A stretch of DNA of 64,000 nt from Rhipicephalus microplus (GCF_043290135.1 NC_134700.1:159808053-159872052), one strand, 5' to 3'; counted from the first letter of the stretch, positions 11,924 to 22,086 are shown. Numbers and translations are program-made. Notes: generated by a model from the sequence alone, not told the origin.

Positions 11924-11973
11924 ATATGGAGCGAAATCTTAGGCGTGTGCTCGCTGGTCGTGCCGCTGCTGCC
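11924..11973 (-). repeat. 50-bp direct repeat, outer copy, at the LINE B 5' boundary
   Basis: This copy ends exactly where LINE A ORF1 sequence resumes, so it marks the 5' end of LINE B. The spacing of 253 bases to the inner copy suggests a repeated promoter monomer or a 5' tandem duplication. Confidence 0.85.
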
Positions 11974-12480
11974 CAAATTAGAGTCCCCGGAGATTATCAT
12001 ATGCTGTGTCTTTTCAGCTGGAGCGTCCTGCACCTGGAAGTTGCTTGCACCTGTGATGCCGGCTGCTTTGTCTCCATTCAGCCCCACCACTACTTTGGTG
12101 AAGCTGGGCCTGGTGACAATTGAACCGGCTGAACCTGTTTTTTCCAAACTTGCTTTCTCTTTCTTTTCCGCCGTTCTGGTTGCCGGTTCCCTACTGTTCT
12201 CTCCGTAAGCCGTTCCTCTGTTTACCTTGGCTAGTGCTTCCTCTGCGGACTTCATCTTTTCTCCCATAGCCCCCGTTTTCTCTTGCTCTGTCGCTAACGC
12301 AGTCTCGAGCTCGGTGATTCTCATCAGCAGGTTACTCTGGGTAACCATCATTTTCTCCATTTTTTCCTCGACCTCACATTGCCTACACTTCGCGACAGCC
12401 TCTTTTCAATCCGCTTCTACACTTGGGTCCACTTTTAAACCAACCCTACATCCTTAACACTTCACAGTCTTTTTAGCCAT
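11974..12480 (-). pseudogene. LINE A ORF1, N-terminal part ending in SGNH block I
   Basis: An ATG at 12480 opens MAKKTVKC, but a TAA follows at about the ninth codon and a TGA about 17 codons later. Between and after them two Cys-x2-Cys pairs (split by the stops, the second in AKCRQCEV) suggest a small zinc ribbon. A coiled-coil-like stretch (LLMRITELETALATEQEK) and a low-complexity linker follow, then MIISGDSNL, block I of an SGNH hydrolase with the nucleophile Ser. LINE B sequence begins immediately afterwards. The frame without stops starts at 12360. The two nonsense codons probably arose after insertion. Confidence 0.7.
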
Positions 12481-13319
12481 GTCTTTCCGACACCAATTGT
12501 CCCTATGGCTTGTCTCACTCGATAATTACAAAACTCGAGCCCTGCCCTACGAAAAAGAGAAAGTCTAAGCTCTACTACAAAAATTTGCGTGTTCAATGTA
12601 CGTGCACATCCCCCACGGAGTGGCAAAAGAAAAAGAAAAACAAAAAACAAAAAAATGAAACACACACACACGCACAAAGTAATAAATACTTAGTGACTGA
12701 CCCCCGAAAAAGCCGTACAATAAAATAAGTGCTACAGGGATTCTAACTGCTGCCCTATATTTATAAAGACAAGCTCAAAACACGCAAAACAACTTATCTG
12801 CGCAGTCGATCGGGAGCGCTCAAAAACACGTCCATCCACCGTGACACTGCGAACTGAACTCGACAGAGTGGCAGCGCCACCATGTGGTGACTGTGAGTAG
12901 GCATCAGCGCGGTGGCCACGCGAAAGCGCGCGCTCAGCACACTCGCCAGTATTCTAGGCACTATATCACAATGGTGGGCAGAGCTTCTCAGCTTGGTACA
13001 CTATATGGCCTGCCTTAATAGGCACCACCCATCATCTGCTTAGTGCTTCCCAGCATTATTGCAATGGTGGGCAGAGCCTCCCATGATTGCCCACTATCTA
13101 GCTGCTACTTCCCACCATCGTTTCTACTTTACCCTTCTTCTGTACACTATGCCACCCAGTATGTTCTGGTATATCCACCATAATTTCGACTACGCACCGG
13201 CGTATCCACCATAATTTCCACTATACACACTATTATTTCCACTACGCCCACCGTGATTTTCAGTATTCACCATGGCAGTTTTTTCGATAGATATATCATG
13301 ATTATCATCTTTAGACGTG
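12481..13319. other. LINE A 5' leader and low-complexity sequence
   Basis: Right of the ORF1 start lies A-rich and CA-rich sequence (12600-12740), then non-coding DNA. At about 13000-13270 short phrases recur, such as a CACCATAATTT core and two copies of AATGGTGGGCAGAG (near 12970 and 13060). The LINE A 5' end is somewhere in 12700-12950, but I cannot fix it. Confidence 0.4.
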
Positions 13320-13534
13320 TCGTTTACCTTGGTCATCCATTTCTGTCACGTAATACCACCTTTAGTATATGTGGAGCTAGCCACGAGTGCATCATGAGCA
13401 TGGTAAGTTGTCATATTCTCACATGACACACGAGTCATGATTATTATGTTTGCAGCGGTCACTTACCTTTGTCGTCAATTGGCGTCACGTAATATTAAAT
13501 TTGGTATGTGTGAAGCTAGAGAAAAAGCCACAAT
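13320..13534 (-). repeat. Fragment of the 147-bp satellite family, inverted
   Basis: Phrases such as GTCACGTAATA, a shared TTTGGTATGTGTGAAGCTAG-like core and TCATGAGCATG match, in reverse complement, the satellite units at 37746-39010. About one and a half degenerate units are present. Confidence 0.6.
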
Positions 13535-13903
13535 CACTTCATGAGCGTGGCGTGTAGTCAAGACTTACAAGACATGCATGTCGTGATTTCTACGTTAGGG
13601 CCTGTCACATATGTCCCCCATGCAGTCATGTCATACCATACCAGCTGCGCAATATGTCATGCGAACAAAACTACCGCAAAATTAGCAAGACCATTTAATG
13701 TAAATCATGGCGTTCATGTAATGATTTTCATGTTATCACAAGTCAATCATGCTCGTCATACAGTCATGCTATGCCACACCTATTTTGGTGGATGGATGAA
13801 TGGATGGATCCATGCATGCATGCGTGCCCTTTCAGTAATGATATCGATACCAAAATCGGTGAGACATAACATGATTGCATAACGAGCGTAATTGACTACT
13901 CAT
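13535..13903. repeat. Dispersed repeat R, copy 1, two inverted arms around a GGAT run
   Basis: 13535-13790 matches, in reverse complement, the sequence at 14920-15150 and 37497-37745 (shared phrases around CATGGTCTTGC and GACTAGTCATAACATG). After a GGAT run and a GCATGCATGC stretch, 13836-13903 repeats the start of R in the forward direction (ATCGATACCAAAATCGGT). The result is an inverted pair around a microsatellite. Confidence 0.65.
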
Positions 13904-14850
13904 GCATCCATCCATCCATTCGTGGGTGGGTGTATGGATGGCACCACGCGGTGCTGCGTAATATTTTATGTAATTGGGCTACATGCAATACACAAGAAAA
14001 ACTATGCCTTTGTTTTGAGCTCGCTGAAGAATATTATGCAATGAATACAATCAAAGTGACTCACGAGCGTGAGAAAACATTAACGCACGAGGGGACGTGA
14101 AATGCAACTCGCTGCTCGTGAGTTAGCAGCTGATCGTCCATCATCGCTGTCACTCTCGGCGCGTTCTTTGTATGACTAGTGAAATATCCTCGACGTCAAG
14201 GCGGTTTCTTTGAACAGCACCGCTGAAAGCAATCTAAGGAATCCTCTCCGACAAATGACTTCGATAGCACCTACTTTGCGTCACTCACCACGTTTATCTG
14301 GGTGCGGAGAATAGTTCGCTCTGACACCCAGCGAGAAGCGAATCGCTGGCAGTGTGCTGCCATCTATCAACGCGCATAAAAATTAAGCGGCCCAGCATTG
14401 GCCAAGGTTTACAAAAGCAATATGCGAGCCTGCTCTACTTTCCGCGTAAAATGAATGCTATGAGATTCATGTACTACTAAAGCACTTTCGAATGTTATAT
14501 ACATGTAGAACAAGATAAGTTTCAACTGCGAAGATCAGACAATGACATTTAACTTTCGAACGTGGCTGCGGAAAATATCACGAAGCCAATATGTGTACTC
14601 TGCGAGCTATAATAGAACGCGCGAGTCGCGAAAAATTTTCATGAAATCTTTGCGTCTTGCAAGAGCGAATCAGATTTATCGCGTCATGGAAAGTCAGGTG
14701 TATTCACTGGTGCACGAAATATACAAAGTAGTTTGTGTTCGTTTCTTGCTAACACGTCAACAGTGAGACTAGCACAGCCGAACAAGGGAGCAACTCCCTT
14801 CTGATCATTCTTGGTAGGACGCTCCTGAATTCCGCTCCGACTCCCTTCTG
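13904..14850. other. No feature recognised
   Basis: Mixed-composition DNA with no coding frame that I can support and no internal repeat that I can see. A 74-codon frame at 14542 (+) has no recognisable motif. Confidence 0.5.
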
Positions 14851-15175
14851 GATGGACGGATGGATCGATGGATGGACGTGGATGGATGGATCCATGCATG
14901 CAGGCATGCATGTTTTGATAACAGTATCGATACCGAAATTGGTGCGGCATAATTTGACCGTATGATGAGCATAATTGACTAGTCATAACATGCAAATCAT
15001 TACATGAATTTCATGATTTACATTCATGGTCTTGCTGCTCTTGCGATAGTTTCATTCACATGACACATTGTGAAACTGATATGGTATGACATGACTGCAT
15101 GGCGAACATAAGTGACAGGTCTTAACGTGGAAATCACGACATTCATGTCTTGTAAGTGCGTGGGTGGATGGATGA
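14851..15175 (+). repeat. Dispersed repeat R, copy 2, with leading GGAT run
   Basis: A GGAT/GGAC run (14851-14895) and GCATGCA stretch precede AGTATCGATACCGAAATTGG, after which about 230 bases match R copies 1 and 3. The right end runs into another GGAT/GATG run. Copy 2 is the same orientation as copy 3 at 37497. Confidence 0.65.
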
Positions 15176-15188
15176 TGATGGGGATCGA

Positions 15189-15406
15189 GGTTGGGTCCTC
15201 AATAACCATCCGTGTGGCGGCGAGTGAAAACACAAGGAACCTGTGTAGGCCGACGACAGTAGCAGAACTGAGCTTTATTCTTTTTCTAACCGCGGAGCAC
15301 GTCGCACAAAGAACAAAGTACAGGGGCGTGCACATGCACCTGAGCGTGCCATAATTAATAGGTGGCCGATGTTGATGATGATGGCTGCTAGATGACGGAT
15401 GGATGG
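15189..15406 (-). mobile_element. gypsy2 3' LTR, outer part (interrupted by gypsy1)
   Basis: This segment matches 26043-26280 closely over about 200 bases (GGTCCT...ATAACC, a shared AACTGAGCTTTATTCTTTTC core, CCATAATTAATAGGTGGCCG, then a GATG run). It is the distal part of the minus-strand gypsy2 3' LTR. The rest follows gypsy1 at 20253-20310. A terminal TG on this strand has mutated to GG. Confidence 0.8.
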
Positions 15407-15562
15407 TGTTGTATCCTGTATATAGTACCTGTACTTTCGGTTTCTGTGTTTGAGTTGGCAACACAGGGTCTTTGTGATTGTATATATTTGTGGAACGTCT
15501 AATAAAAAGGAGAGTATGCAACCGCTACCCGTGAGTGCGAGGCACGTCACTCGTTCACTACA
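15407..15562 (+). repeat. gypsy1 5' LTR
   Basis: It starts TGTTGTATCC and ends TTCACTACA. It includes a GTATATAG promoter-like element, and a CTAATAAAAAGG stretch provides an AATAAA polyadenylation signal. Confidence 0.95.
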
Positions 15563-15563
15563 A

Positions 15564-15581
15564 TGGCGACGAGCGTTTGAA
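15564..15581 (+). other. gypsy1 primer-binding site
   Basis: TGGCGACGAGCG begins one base after the LTR, where a tRNA 3' end (complement of CCA) should pair. I did not match it to a specific tRNA. Confidence 0.6.
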
Positions 15582-15627
15582 CCGCGTCTAAGATAGTTCC
15601 CGGGGGATAACCAGCCACGCCCCCCAG

Positions 15628-16397
15628 ATGGTTTTCGCTGGCATCGCCTCAACGGATCCGTTCCTTCCGACACCGGGTCGTCCCGTGCAGCCATGGTTCC
15701 GATGGCACATGTTCAAGGTCTATCTGCTGGCGTCCGGTGCTTCAGAGTTCTCCCCAGAGCGACACAAGGCTCTTCTACTACATTCCTTGGGACCCGAAGG
15801 TCAACGTATCTTCAATACTCTATTTCGCTGGCGGCCGAAAAGACTGAAGAGGAAGGAACCGGAGCTACGCCTGACGTGTATGACTCCGCGGTAGCGGCAC
15901 TGGCTAAGCACTTGGATGCCACCTGCAACCTGGTCGTCGAGCGCCACCAATTTCACCATCAAATTCAGTTCCCAGGCGAGTCTATTCAAGAATACGTGAC
16001 CGCGCTAACAGAGCTTGCCGCGATGTGCTCATTTATGTCGCAAGAAGAGTCACTACGTGACCAGTTTGTTGCCGGTGTGTCTTCGCATCGTATTCGGGAA
16101 CGTCTTCTGTTAGAAGGGTCTTCGCTTTCGTTCAACAAGGCAGTTGCTCTCGCGAGTCAAATCGAGCAGGCAGCAGTGGAAATGAAGGAATTTTCCGTCT
16201 CTGTGCAACCAGTATCTGCGCAGTCTGGCACAAAAGGCGGTTCATCGTTGCAGTCACCGAATTCACTGCCGCGTGCTCGCACTTTCGTCAACGCGATACG
16301 GCAGCTACATCGGGGAACCGCCCCCATCTCGACAGCGCTCTCCATCGAACTCGCCGCAACACGCGAATTCTTCGTATTGCTTCAGGTGTGGTTCTAA
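15628..16397 (+). pseudogene. gag: gypsy1 gag, capsid region
   Basis: The first ATG after the leader (15628) opens a capsid-like frame with PWFRWHMFKVYLLASG and SPERHKALLLHSLGPEGQRIF, a common Ty3/gypsy start. It changes phase around 15800-15890 into a frame that continues ALAKHLDATCNLVVERHQF and SIQEYVTALTELAAMCSF, the rest of the capsid domain. Near 16330 the sequence returns to the first phase, where the zinc knuckles lie. Gag would form the particle core. The two phase changes compensate each other, so one original gag-pol frame seems likely. Confidence 0.85.
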
Positions 16398-17757
16398 ACA
16401 GCATCATGCTTCTTGGAAACGCTGCCTAGCTAAAGGAAAAAAATGCTTCTTTTGTGGCCGTATCGGACACTTTGAAAACGTTTGCAGCCAGAAGCGGTCG
16501 CAAGCAGCTGTCCACGAGGTTTCAGTACATAGCCCGTTGCAGGATGAAACCATCGAGGCTCTTGTAGTTCGACAGCCTCTTGCATCCGGAATTCACATTA
16601 ACATCCAAATCGGGCAGGTCGCTATGAAGCTGTTTGTCGATTCTGGCCCTTCCATTTCCATTCTTTCAGGCAAGGTGTTTGACCAACATTTCTCTGGTGT
16701 GCCGCTTCTTCCTGTTCCTAGTGTGACGCTTCTGGATTATTCCAAAAGACCAATTTCGGTTCGAGGCTGCTTCTTTTCTGAGGTCTTTTTCGAGAATCGC
16801 AGCGCACCGCTTTTGTTTTATGTCGTCGAACAGGGTACTTCTCTCGTTGGCTTGGATGGTATTAAGGCCTTGAAGCTGTGTATTGAAGGCTCTCAGCTGC
16901 AGTGGTTTCAAACCAGCACGGTACCAAACGCCGAAGTAGCTCGGACATGTCCAATAGAGCCATCCATGCAGCTGCCGTCAGCACTTCAGCAAAAGTTTTG
17001 CTCGCTCTTCACAAACGAGCTGGGCCTTGCAAAAGGTTTTGCTCACAGGATTAAGACACGTGCGGGTGTTCAGCCAGTAGCATCAAAACTTCGCCGGCTT
17101 CCTTTCATGTTAGGACCACGCGTGTTTTCCGAACTGCAGCGCCTGGAAAGCTTGGACATCACTGAACGTATCGATGCGTTAGAATGGGTGTCCCCTATTG
17201 TAGTCATTCAGAAGAAAGATGGAAGTATTAGGCTTTGTGTAGATTTACGCGAACCTAACAATGTCACCGTTCCGGACAGCTTTCCGCTGCCTCACATGAA
17301 TGAGTTGCTCCAAGCCTTGGTGGGTGCCACGTACTTTTCCAAACTCGACTTAGCGTCTGCCTACCACCAAGTTCCGCTGGATCCTAAGAGCAGGGACTTG
17401 ACAGCTTTTATAACGCATGAAGGGCTGTACCGGTTCAAACGCGTTTGCTTTGGGCTAGCCTCAGCACCTGCTGCTTTTCAGAGTATGATGTTTCGAATCC
17501 TTCGCAATTGTGCGGGTGTCCTCTTTTACATCGACGATGTAATTATTTTTGCTAAATCAGCTGAAGAGCACCCCAAGAGCTTGGAGGCAGTGTTGCAGCG
17601 TATCAAAAACGCAGGTCTGAAGCTCAACAGCAAATGTGTGTTTGGAGTTCAGGAGCTCGAATTCTTGGGCCACAAGATGACACCTTGCGGTATTTCGCCA
17701 CTGTTAGGGAAAGTGGACGCAATTGTGGAAACCTCAGTTCCAAGAAATGCCGCTTAA
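16330..17757 (+). pseudogene. pol: gypsy1 nucleocapsid, protease and reverse transcriptase
   Basis: One frame (open from 16273) reads two Cys-rich knuckles (YCFRCGSKQHHASWKRC and then CFFCGRIGHFENVC, the latter a clean Cys-x2-Cys-x4-His-x4-Cys), then an aspartic protease core LFVDSGPSISIL with DSG instead of the common DTG. The reverse transcriptase follows: WVSPIVVIQKKDGSIRLCVD, YFSKLDLASAYHQVPL with the first Asp, FGLASAPAAFQ and the YIDDVIIFA catalytic box. A TAA at 17755 interrupts the protein just before RNase H; the phase does not change. The polymerase motifs are intact. Confidence 0.92.
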
Positions 17758-18350
17758 CTCCGCTCCTTTCTTGGGTTGGTGGAATACTACGCCGAGTTTG
17801 TGCCACACTTGGCCGAGATGGTAGAACCAATGAGGGCTCTTCTTAGAAAAGGCGAAACCTTCACCTGGTCTGTTGAGGTGGATAACAGTTTCCGCGCGCT
17901 AAAGGAGGTATTATCGTCAGATCTTGTCTTGCGCATGTTTTTTGATCCTGCGCTTCCAATTTTCATTTCCACTGATGTATCAGAATGTGGTCTTGGAGCA
18001 GTCTTTCAGCAGCACGCCGATAATAAGCTTCGTACTGCTGCTTTTCCATCACGCACGCTATCTCCGCCTGAAAGAAAGTACGCAGTTGGCGAGAAGGAAG
18101 CACTTGCATGCATTTGAGCATGCGAGCATTGGCATGCATACCTGTGGGGACGGAGCTTCACTCTCCGGACACACCACCAGGCCCTCGTTTCGCTTCTGTC
18201 TTCGCAGGGCTCAGGCTGACGCCCACTTAGAATTGCACGTTGGTGCACAAGGCTACTACGTTACAATTTCACGGTGGAGTACCAGAAAGGCTCATCTAAC
18301 AGAGTAGCCTATGCTCTTTCGTGGTTACCCGTTCACTTTTGAACTTTTGA
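17758..18350 (+). pseudogene. pol: gypsy1 connection and RNase H domain
   Basis: After the stop at 17755 the same phase continues with YYAEFVPHLAEMVEPMRALL, then the RNase H start ISTDVSECGLGAVFQQ and LSPPERKYAVGEKEALACI, before a TGA at 18115. The end of the domain (THHQALVSLL, then a DALSRLP-like motif degraded to YALSWLP) is split among other phases up to about 18330. RNase H would remove the RNA strand during cDNA synthesis. Confidence 0.85.
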
Positions 18351-18461
18351 AGAGGAAATTGTTTCCATGGTTTAACCAAGTTGGCTGACCAAAAAGAAGT
18401 TTGAACAAGCGGTTCTTGATGACGCCACTCTTCAAAAGGTGAAGGTGTTTGTAAATGGGTC

Positions 18462-19661
18462 TTGGCCGTCACACAGAGCTTGCCGGAAGGTCTGGAACCA
18501 CATTTCGGAGTTCGAGACGAATTGTCAGTGGTGAGCGAATTGTTGTTGCGTGCAGAGAGGCTTGTAGTTCCATCATCTCTCGTGGTTCAACTTGTGGCAA
18601 CAGCACATGAAACTCACCAGGGTATCGGACGCACCAAAGCCAGACTTAGGGAGCAATTTTGGTGGCCCCGCATGGACAGTCACGTGGAAGAAGCAGTCCA
18701 CAATTCTAGCATCTGTCAAGCTGCAGATAAATCGGCAAAGACGTCGCCTGCCCCGCTGCGACCTGTCGAGCTACCAGAGAGACCATGGCAGAAACTAGCA
18801 ATGGATATCGTTGGTCCCCTGGAGAGGGCGCCTCCAGATTGCAGATTTGTGCTGACACTCGTAGATTACTTCTCAAAATGGCCAGAAGTACAGTTTTCAA
18901 AAGAAATTTCTACAAGAACCGTGACCGAGTTTCTGCTCAACGTATTTGCACGGGAAGGCTATCCTGAAGCGATAGTCTGTGATAATGGGCCCCAATTCAC
19001 GTCAAAGGAATTAGTCAACTTCCTACAAGAACGAGCGATCCGCCTGTCGCACTCATCTGTTTATTACCCACAGGCAAACGGACAGATCGAGTGGTTCAAC
19101 CGCACGTTCAAGACTTACCTATCACTGGCCCGTCTAGAACAACGTCCGCTGCGAACTGCTGTACGGGATTACCTCGCCGCATACAGGTGTACACCACACG
19201 CCACAACAGGAGTGGCCCCTGCGGTACTTTTACATGGAAGGCTGCCAAGAACGAAGCTTGACATCTTCGACTTATCGCCCGAGTCCTTCGCAAAGGCACC
19301 CTACCTGGAGCTGGCCAGGCTGCGGCAACGTGTCAAGCGGAGGCAAGAGTACAGCAAAGCCTACACCGACAGGAGGCGAGCGGCAAAACCGACAACAGTG
19401 GCAGTAGAAGACATGGTACGGGTGAAGAAACCATTGGTTTCATTTAAAGGTGACATCTCTTTCTCGAAGCCAAGGAAAGTCATCGAGCAATGCGGCCCAG
19501 CATCCTTCATTCTCGACGACGGCAAAACATGGAACGCGGCAAAGCTGTGCAAAGTGCCTGCTCGACGCCCTGGCGACAATGGCCTTCAGCAACATTCTGC
19601 AGGGCGTGAATATTCGTTCCATCACAATCCCGTTGACGCGACGCTTCTCGCTTCAACATGA
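18462..19661 (+). pseudogene. pol: gypsy1 integrase
   Basis: The domain has the zinc region (AHETHQGIGRTKARL with both His, then NSSICQAADKS where the first Cys of the usual Cys-x2-Cys is replaced), the catalytic core (MDIVGPL, IVCDNGPQFTS and ANGQIEWFNRTFK, so Asp, Asp and Glu are all present) and a C-terminal region ending in a GPASFILDDGKTWNAAKL block. It inserts element DNA into the genome. The frame is open for 399 codons but in a different phase from RNase H. The first codon is arbitrary, since integrase is cut from a polyprotein. The missing Cys should weaken zinc binding. Confidence 0.92.
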
Positions 19662-20077
19662 AGCCAGCGTCCGCCGAGGCAAGTGCTCCCGCAGCGAAAC
19701 CTGTGCCTAGTGCAGACTACGATTCCCGCTCGCCAACGAGACCAGCCGCCGGACAGTTTCCTGCTTCAGAAACAGTTTCACGCCCGCCCGTGAACACTAC
19801 AGAAGAACCTGTGGTGTCGTGCCCATTTAGTCGTCGCATTCAGCCGCACCGAGAGAGACGGCGACCGGACAGATATGGTTATAAAGTGTGAATGTGTAAA
19901 TATTCCTTAGTTGGTGTACCTGTTACCTAGTGTATTCAATATGTTTGGCATGTGTACAGATAACTTTGTGTATATATGATGTGTATTTCTTGTTGTGTAT
20001 TTCTCATTCCGCATATAAATTGTGCGCGATTAACCTATACTAACGTACTAACACCTTCCCAGAATAAAAAAAATAAA

Positions 20078-20091
20078 TAAGGGAGGGAAAA
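20078..20091 (+). other. gypsy1 polypurine tract
   Basis: AAGGGAGGGAAAA lies directly before the 3' LTR, where plus-strand DNA synthesis is primed. Confidence 0.85.
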
Positions 20092-20247
20092 TGTTGTATC
20101 CTGTATATAGTACCTGTAGTTTCGGTTTCTGTGTTTGAGTTGGCAACACTGGGTCCTTGTGATTGTATATATTTGTGGAACGTCTAATAAAAAGGAGAGT
20201 ATGCAACCGCTACCCGTGAGTGCGAGGCACGTCACTCGTTCACTACA
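20092..20247 (+). repeat. gypsy1 3' LTR
   Basis: It has the same length and ends as the 5' LTR, with three substitutions. The flanking GATGG at 20248 completes the target duplication. Confidence 0.95.
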
Positions 20248-20252
20248 GATGG

Positions 20253-20310
20253 AAAAAAAGGGTGGGTGGGTGGGTGGATGGATTGATTGATGAATGGGTG
20301 GATGGATTCA
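20253..20310 (-). repeat. gypsy2 3' LTR, inner part
   Basis: GGGTGGGTGG, GATTGATTGATGAATG and a final GGATGGATTCA match the right end of the 26043-26339 LTR. On the minus strand the LTR would start TGAATCC. Confidence 0.65.
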
Positions 20311-20419
20311 AAGCTGTTGATTGTCACGACCTCTTTACGTCCATGGAGCTCGATGGTGACTGTTTTTTTGTTCGGCTGAGCAGCTTCAATGGGCCGTCGT
20401 AGGGAAGGGTAAGGGAGGG

Positions 20420-21370
20420 TTAGATACCTTCACGCTGGACGAAAACATTGTTCGCTGTGGCAAAGGCTTTGCTGACAAAAACGTCAGTCGATGATGCATC
20501 GTCACTAGAGCAAGGACGCGGGTGGGAGAAGAAAAAACGGAGCTGTTCCACGTAACTGTCTGGATCGGGCGTGGTTACAGTACTTGGCACGAAAATTTCT
20601 CCAGGCATATGTAGCATCGTACCATAAACCAGCTCCACAGCTGTGCCACCGAGGTTTTCCTCGAAAGACGAGCGCATGCCAAGCAGTACGAGAGGAAGAT
20701 CTTCAGCCCAAGATGAACGAGCCTGGCGAGCCAATAAGGCGGCTTTCAGTTGACGGTGAATGCGTTCAATCATTCCATTTGCCGATGGGTGGTGCGTGGT
20801 ACTATGGATATGGCGGACTCCGAGCAGGCACGTTAGTTCACGAAAGAGATCGGATTCAAACTGTCGGCCGCGATCGGTCATAACAACGCCGGGGCATCCA
20901 AAGTGTGAGATCCAACCACTGATGAATGCTGAAGCCAAAGTAAATGCTGTTATGTTGGCGGGAGGAAAAGCTGCAGGCCAGTGGGTATATCTGTCCACAC
21001 AAGTGAGGATGTAGCGAGCACCTCGAGATGGGAGTGGGCCAACGATGTCAATGTGAAAGTGATCAAATTGAGCATAGTGTGGGCGAAATAACGGAATTGG
21101 CAATTTCGTGTGTTGGTTCGTCTTGGAGTGTTGACGGTGGAGACATTCCCGCGCCTAGTGCCGCACGTCAGAGTTCACGCTTGGCCGCACAAAGTGGGTC
21201 GCAATGAGACTCTGAGTAGCACAAACTCCGGGGTGACTGGCGCCGTGAAGCTTGTTAAATATGTCACGGCGAAGTTTGAGATGGACAAATCATTGAGTTT
21301 GACCCTTTGACATGTCAGAAGTTATGGTGCCCAACGAAAATGGTAGGGGAAAGTCAGTCAGCGCAAGTGA
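20420..21370 (-). pseudogene. pol: gypsy2 integrase
   Basis: From the right, another phase shows the zinc domain (LRRDIFNKLHGASHPGV with both His, then AREC before a missing second Cys) with an in-frame stop in VRH*AREC near 21155. The core follows in the frame 21103-20420: FHIDIVGPLPS, VVMTDRGRQFES and ANGMIERIHRQLK keep Asp, Asp and Glu. The C-terminal stretch ends near 20420, close to the 3' LTR. The linker before the zinc domain (LPLP, then DMSKGQTQ) runs right up to 21370, where the solo LTR interrupts it. Integrase would insert the element cDNA. Confidence 0.88.
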
Positions 21371-22086
21371 TGTGGTGGATGAACGGATGTCCCGAAGTTC
21401 GACATCTGTAAGTTGCGCCGAGGGCAATTTCTTCGTAGTAGAGTGTGGGCACTGTTATGACCCTCGTCCGTAGGCGCCATGCTGTCGCTGAGAAACGCAG
21501 CCGGGCAGCGCTCCCACATCCGGAACGCCAGTTTCTCGGATCCAGCGGTGTGGAGCGACAAAAAGGATTAGAAGACGGTCCATGAGCCAATGTTCCTACA
21601 AGCACTTCCTCCGGGCCCGCTTGTTTAGCGAGACGGCGAAGCAGACCGACCGCACAGGTCATGTCTCCACGATTCAAGTATCTACTACTTGGCTGCCCTT
21701 CCTGGGAAAGGTGGAAGAAGCAACCCAACCGCCAAATTGTTCCGGGAAGGAACCCCATTTCCCCTATCCTCAGAGCATTGCGTCAAAAGGTGCAATAATA
21801 TTCGGCGGACCATGTGTTACTGAATTATGCCCTGTGGGTGGTGTCTTGTGTGTGTGATTGGCGTTCCAACCAAGGAGAAGGAGCCCGGCAGGTCTTAAAA
21901 CGACGCTGCAGAGTGCAGGACGTGGCTCTGGGCTATGTAATGGTTCAACCACCACGTTCGTGGTTTGTGAACTCCTAACCTCATGTTGTAAGTAATTGTA
22001 AATAGTACCATACACCTATTTATTTTTCGTATCCCCATTTTGTCAGCATTCGTTTCCTCCCCCCGAAGTTACACCACGCTACCACA
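21371..22086. mobile_element. 716-bp solo LTR inside gypsy2 pol
   Basis: The segment begins TGTGGTGG and ends CTACCACA, imperfect inverted ends with TG...CA. It is flanked by AGTGA (21366-21370) and AGAGA (22087-22091), a 5-bp duplication with one mismatch. Gypsy2 RNase H reads up to its right edge and the RNase H-integrase linker starts at its left edge, so it is foreign to gypsy2. It has no internal coding frame that I recognise. Orientation is not determined. Confidence 0.68.

Larger units (their letters stand above)
7456..11973 (-). mobile_element. LINE B: non-LTR retrotransposon nested in LINE A
   Basis: In minus order this element has a 5' leader (about 11973-11560), ORF1 with a PHD-like finger and coiled coil (11560-11106) and a C-terminal domain (11091-10672), ORF2 with endonuclease (about 10500-9385), reverse transcriptase (9406-8639) and C-terminal region (8313-7900), then a 3' UTR. 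It lies exactly between the two halves of the LINE A SGNH domain. The right boundary (11973/11974) is sharp; the left one is uncertain by a few tens of bases. I could not identify an exact target duplication. Clade is CR1/L2/jockey-like; no RNase H is present. Confidence 0.8.
3454..12480 (-). mobile_element. LINE A: CR1-like non-LTR retrotransposon with SGNH-domain ORF1, interrupted by LINE B
   Basis: Read on the minus strand, the element has ORF1 with a Cys-x2-Cys start and an SGNH hydrolase domain (12480 to 11974, resuming near 7456 to 6979), then ORF2 with endonuclease (6795-6229), linker and reverse transcriptase (5391-4633), and a C-terminal region with a zinc finger (3588-3797). The 3' UTR carries a small hairpin and ends at the ATCC-type tail at 3453. 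An esterase in ORF1 is known in CR1-like LINEs, which supports that assignment. Several stop codons and frame breaks show the copy is dead. LINE B occupies about 7456-11973. Confidence 0.85.
15407..20247 (+). mobile_element. gypsy1: Ty3/gypsy LTR retrotransposon, 156-bp LTRs
   Basis: Two 156-bp LTRs (15407-15562 and 20092-20247), both TG...CA, differ at three positions, about 2 percent. They are flanked by the 5-bp duplication GATGG (15402-15406 and 20248-20252). Internally a primer-binding site, gag, zinc knuckle, protease, reverse transcriptase, RNase H, integrase and polypurine tract are found in standard Ty3/gypsy order. No envelope gene is seen. Stops and frameshifts disable the coding region even though the LTRs are young. 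It inserted in the GGAT run of the gypsy2 3' LTR. Confidence 0.95.
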
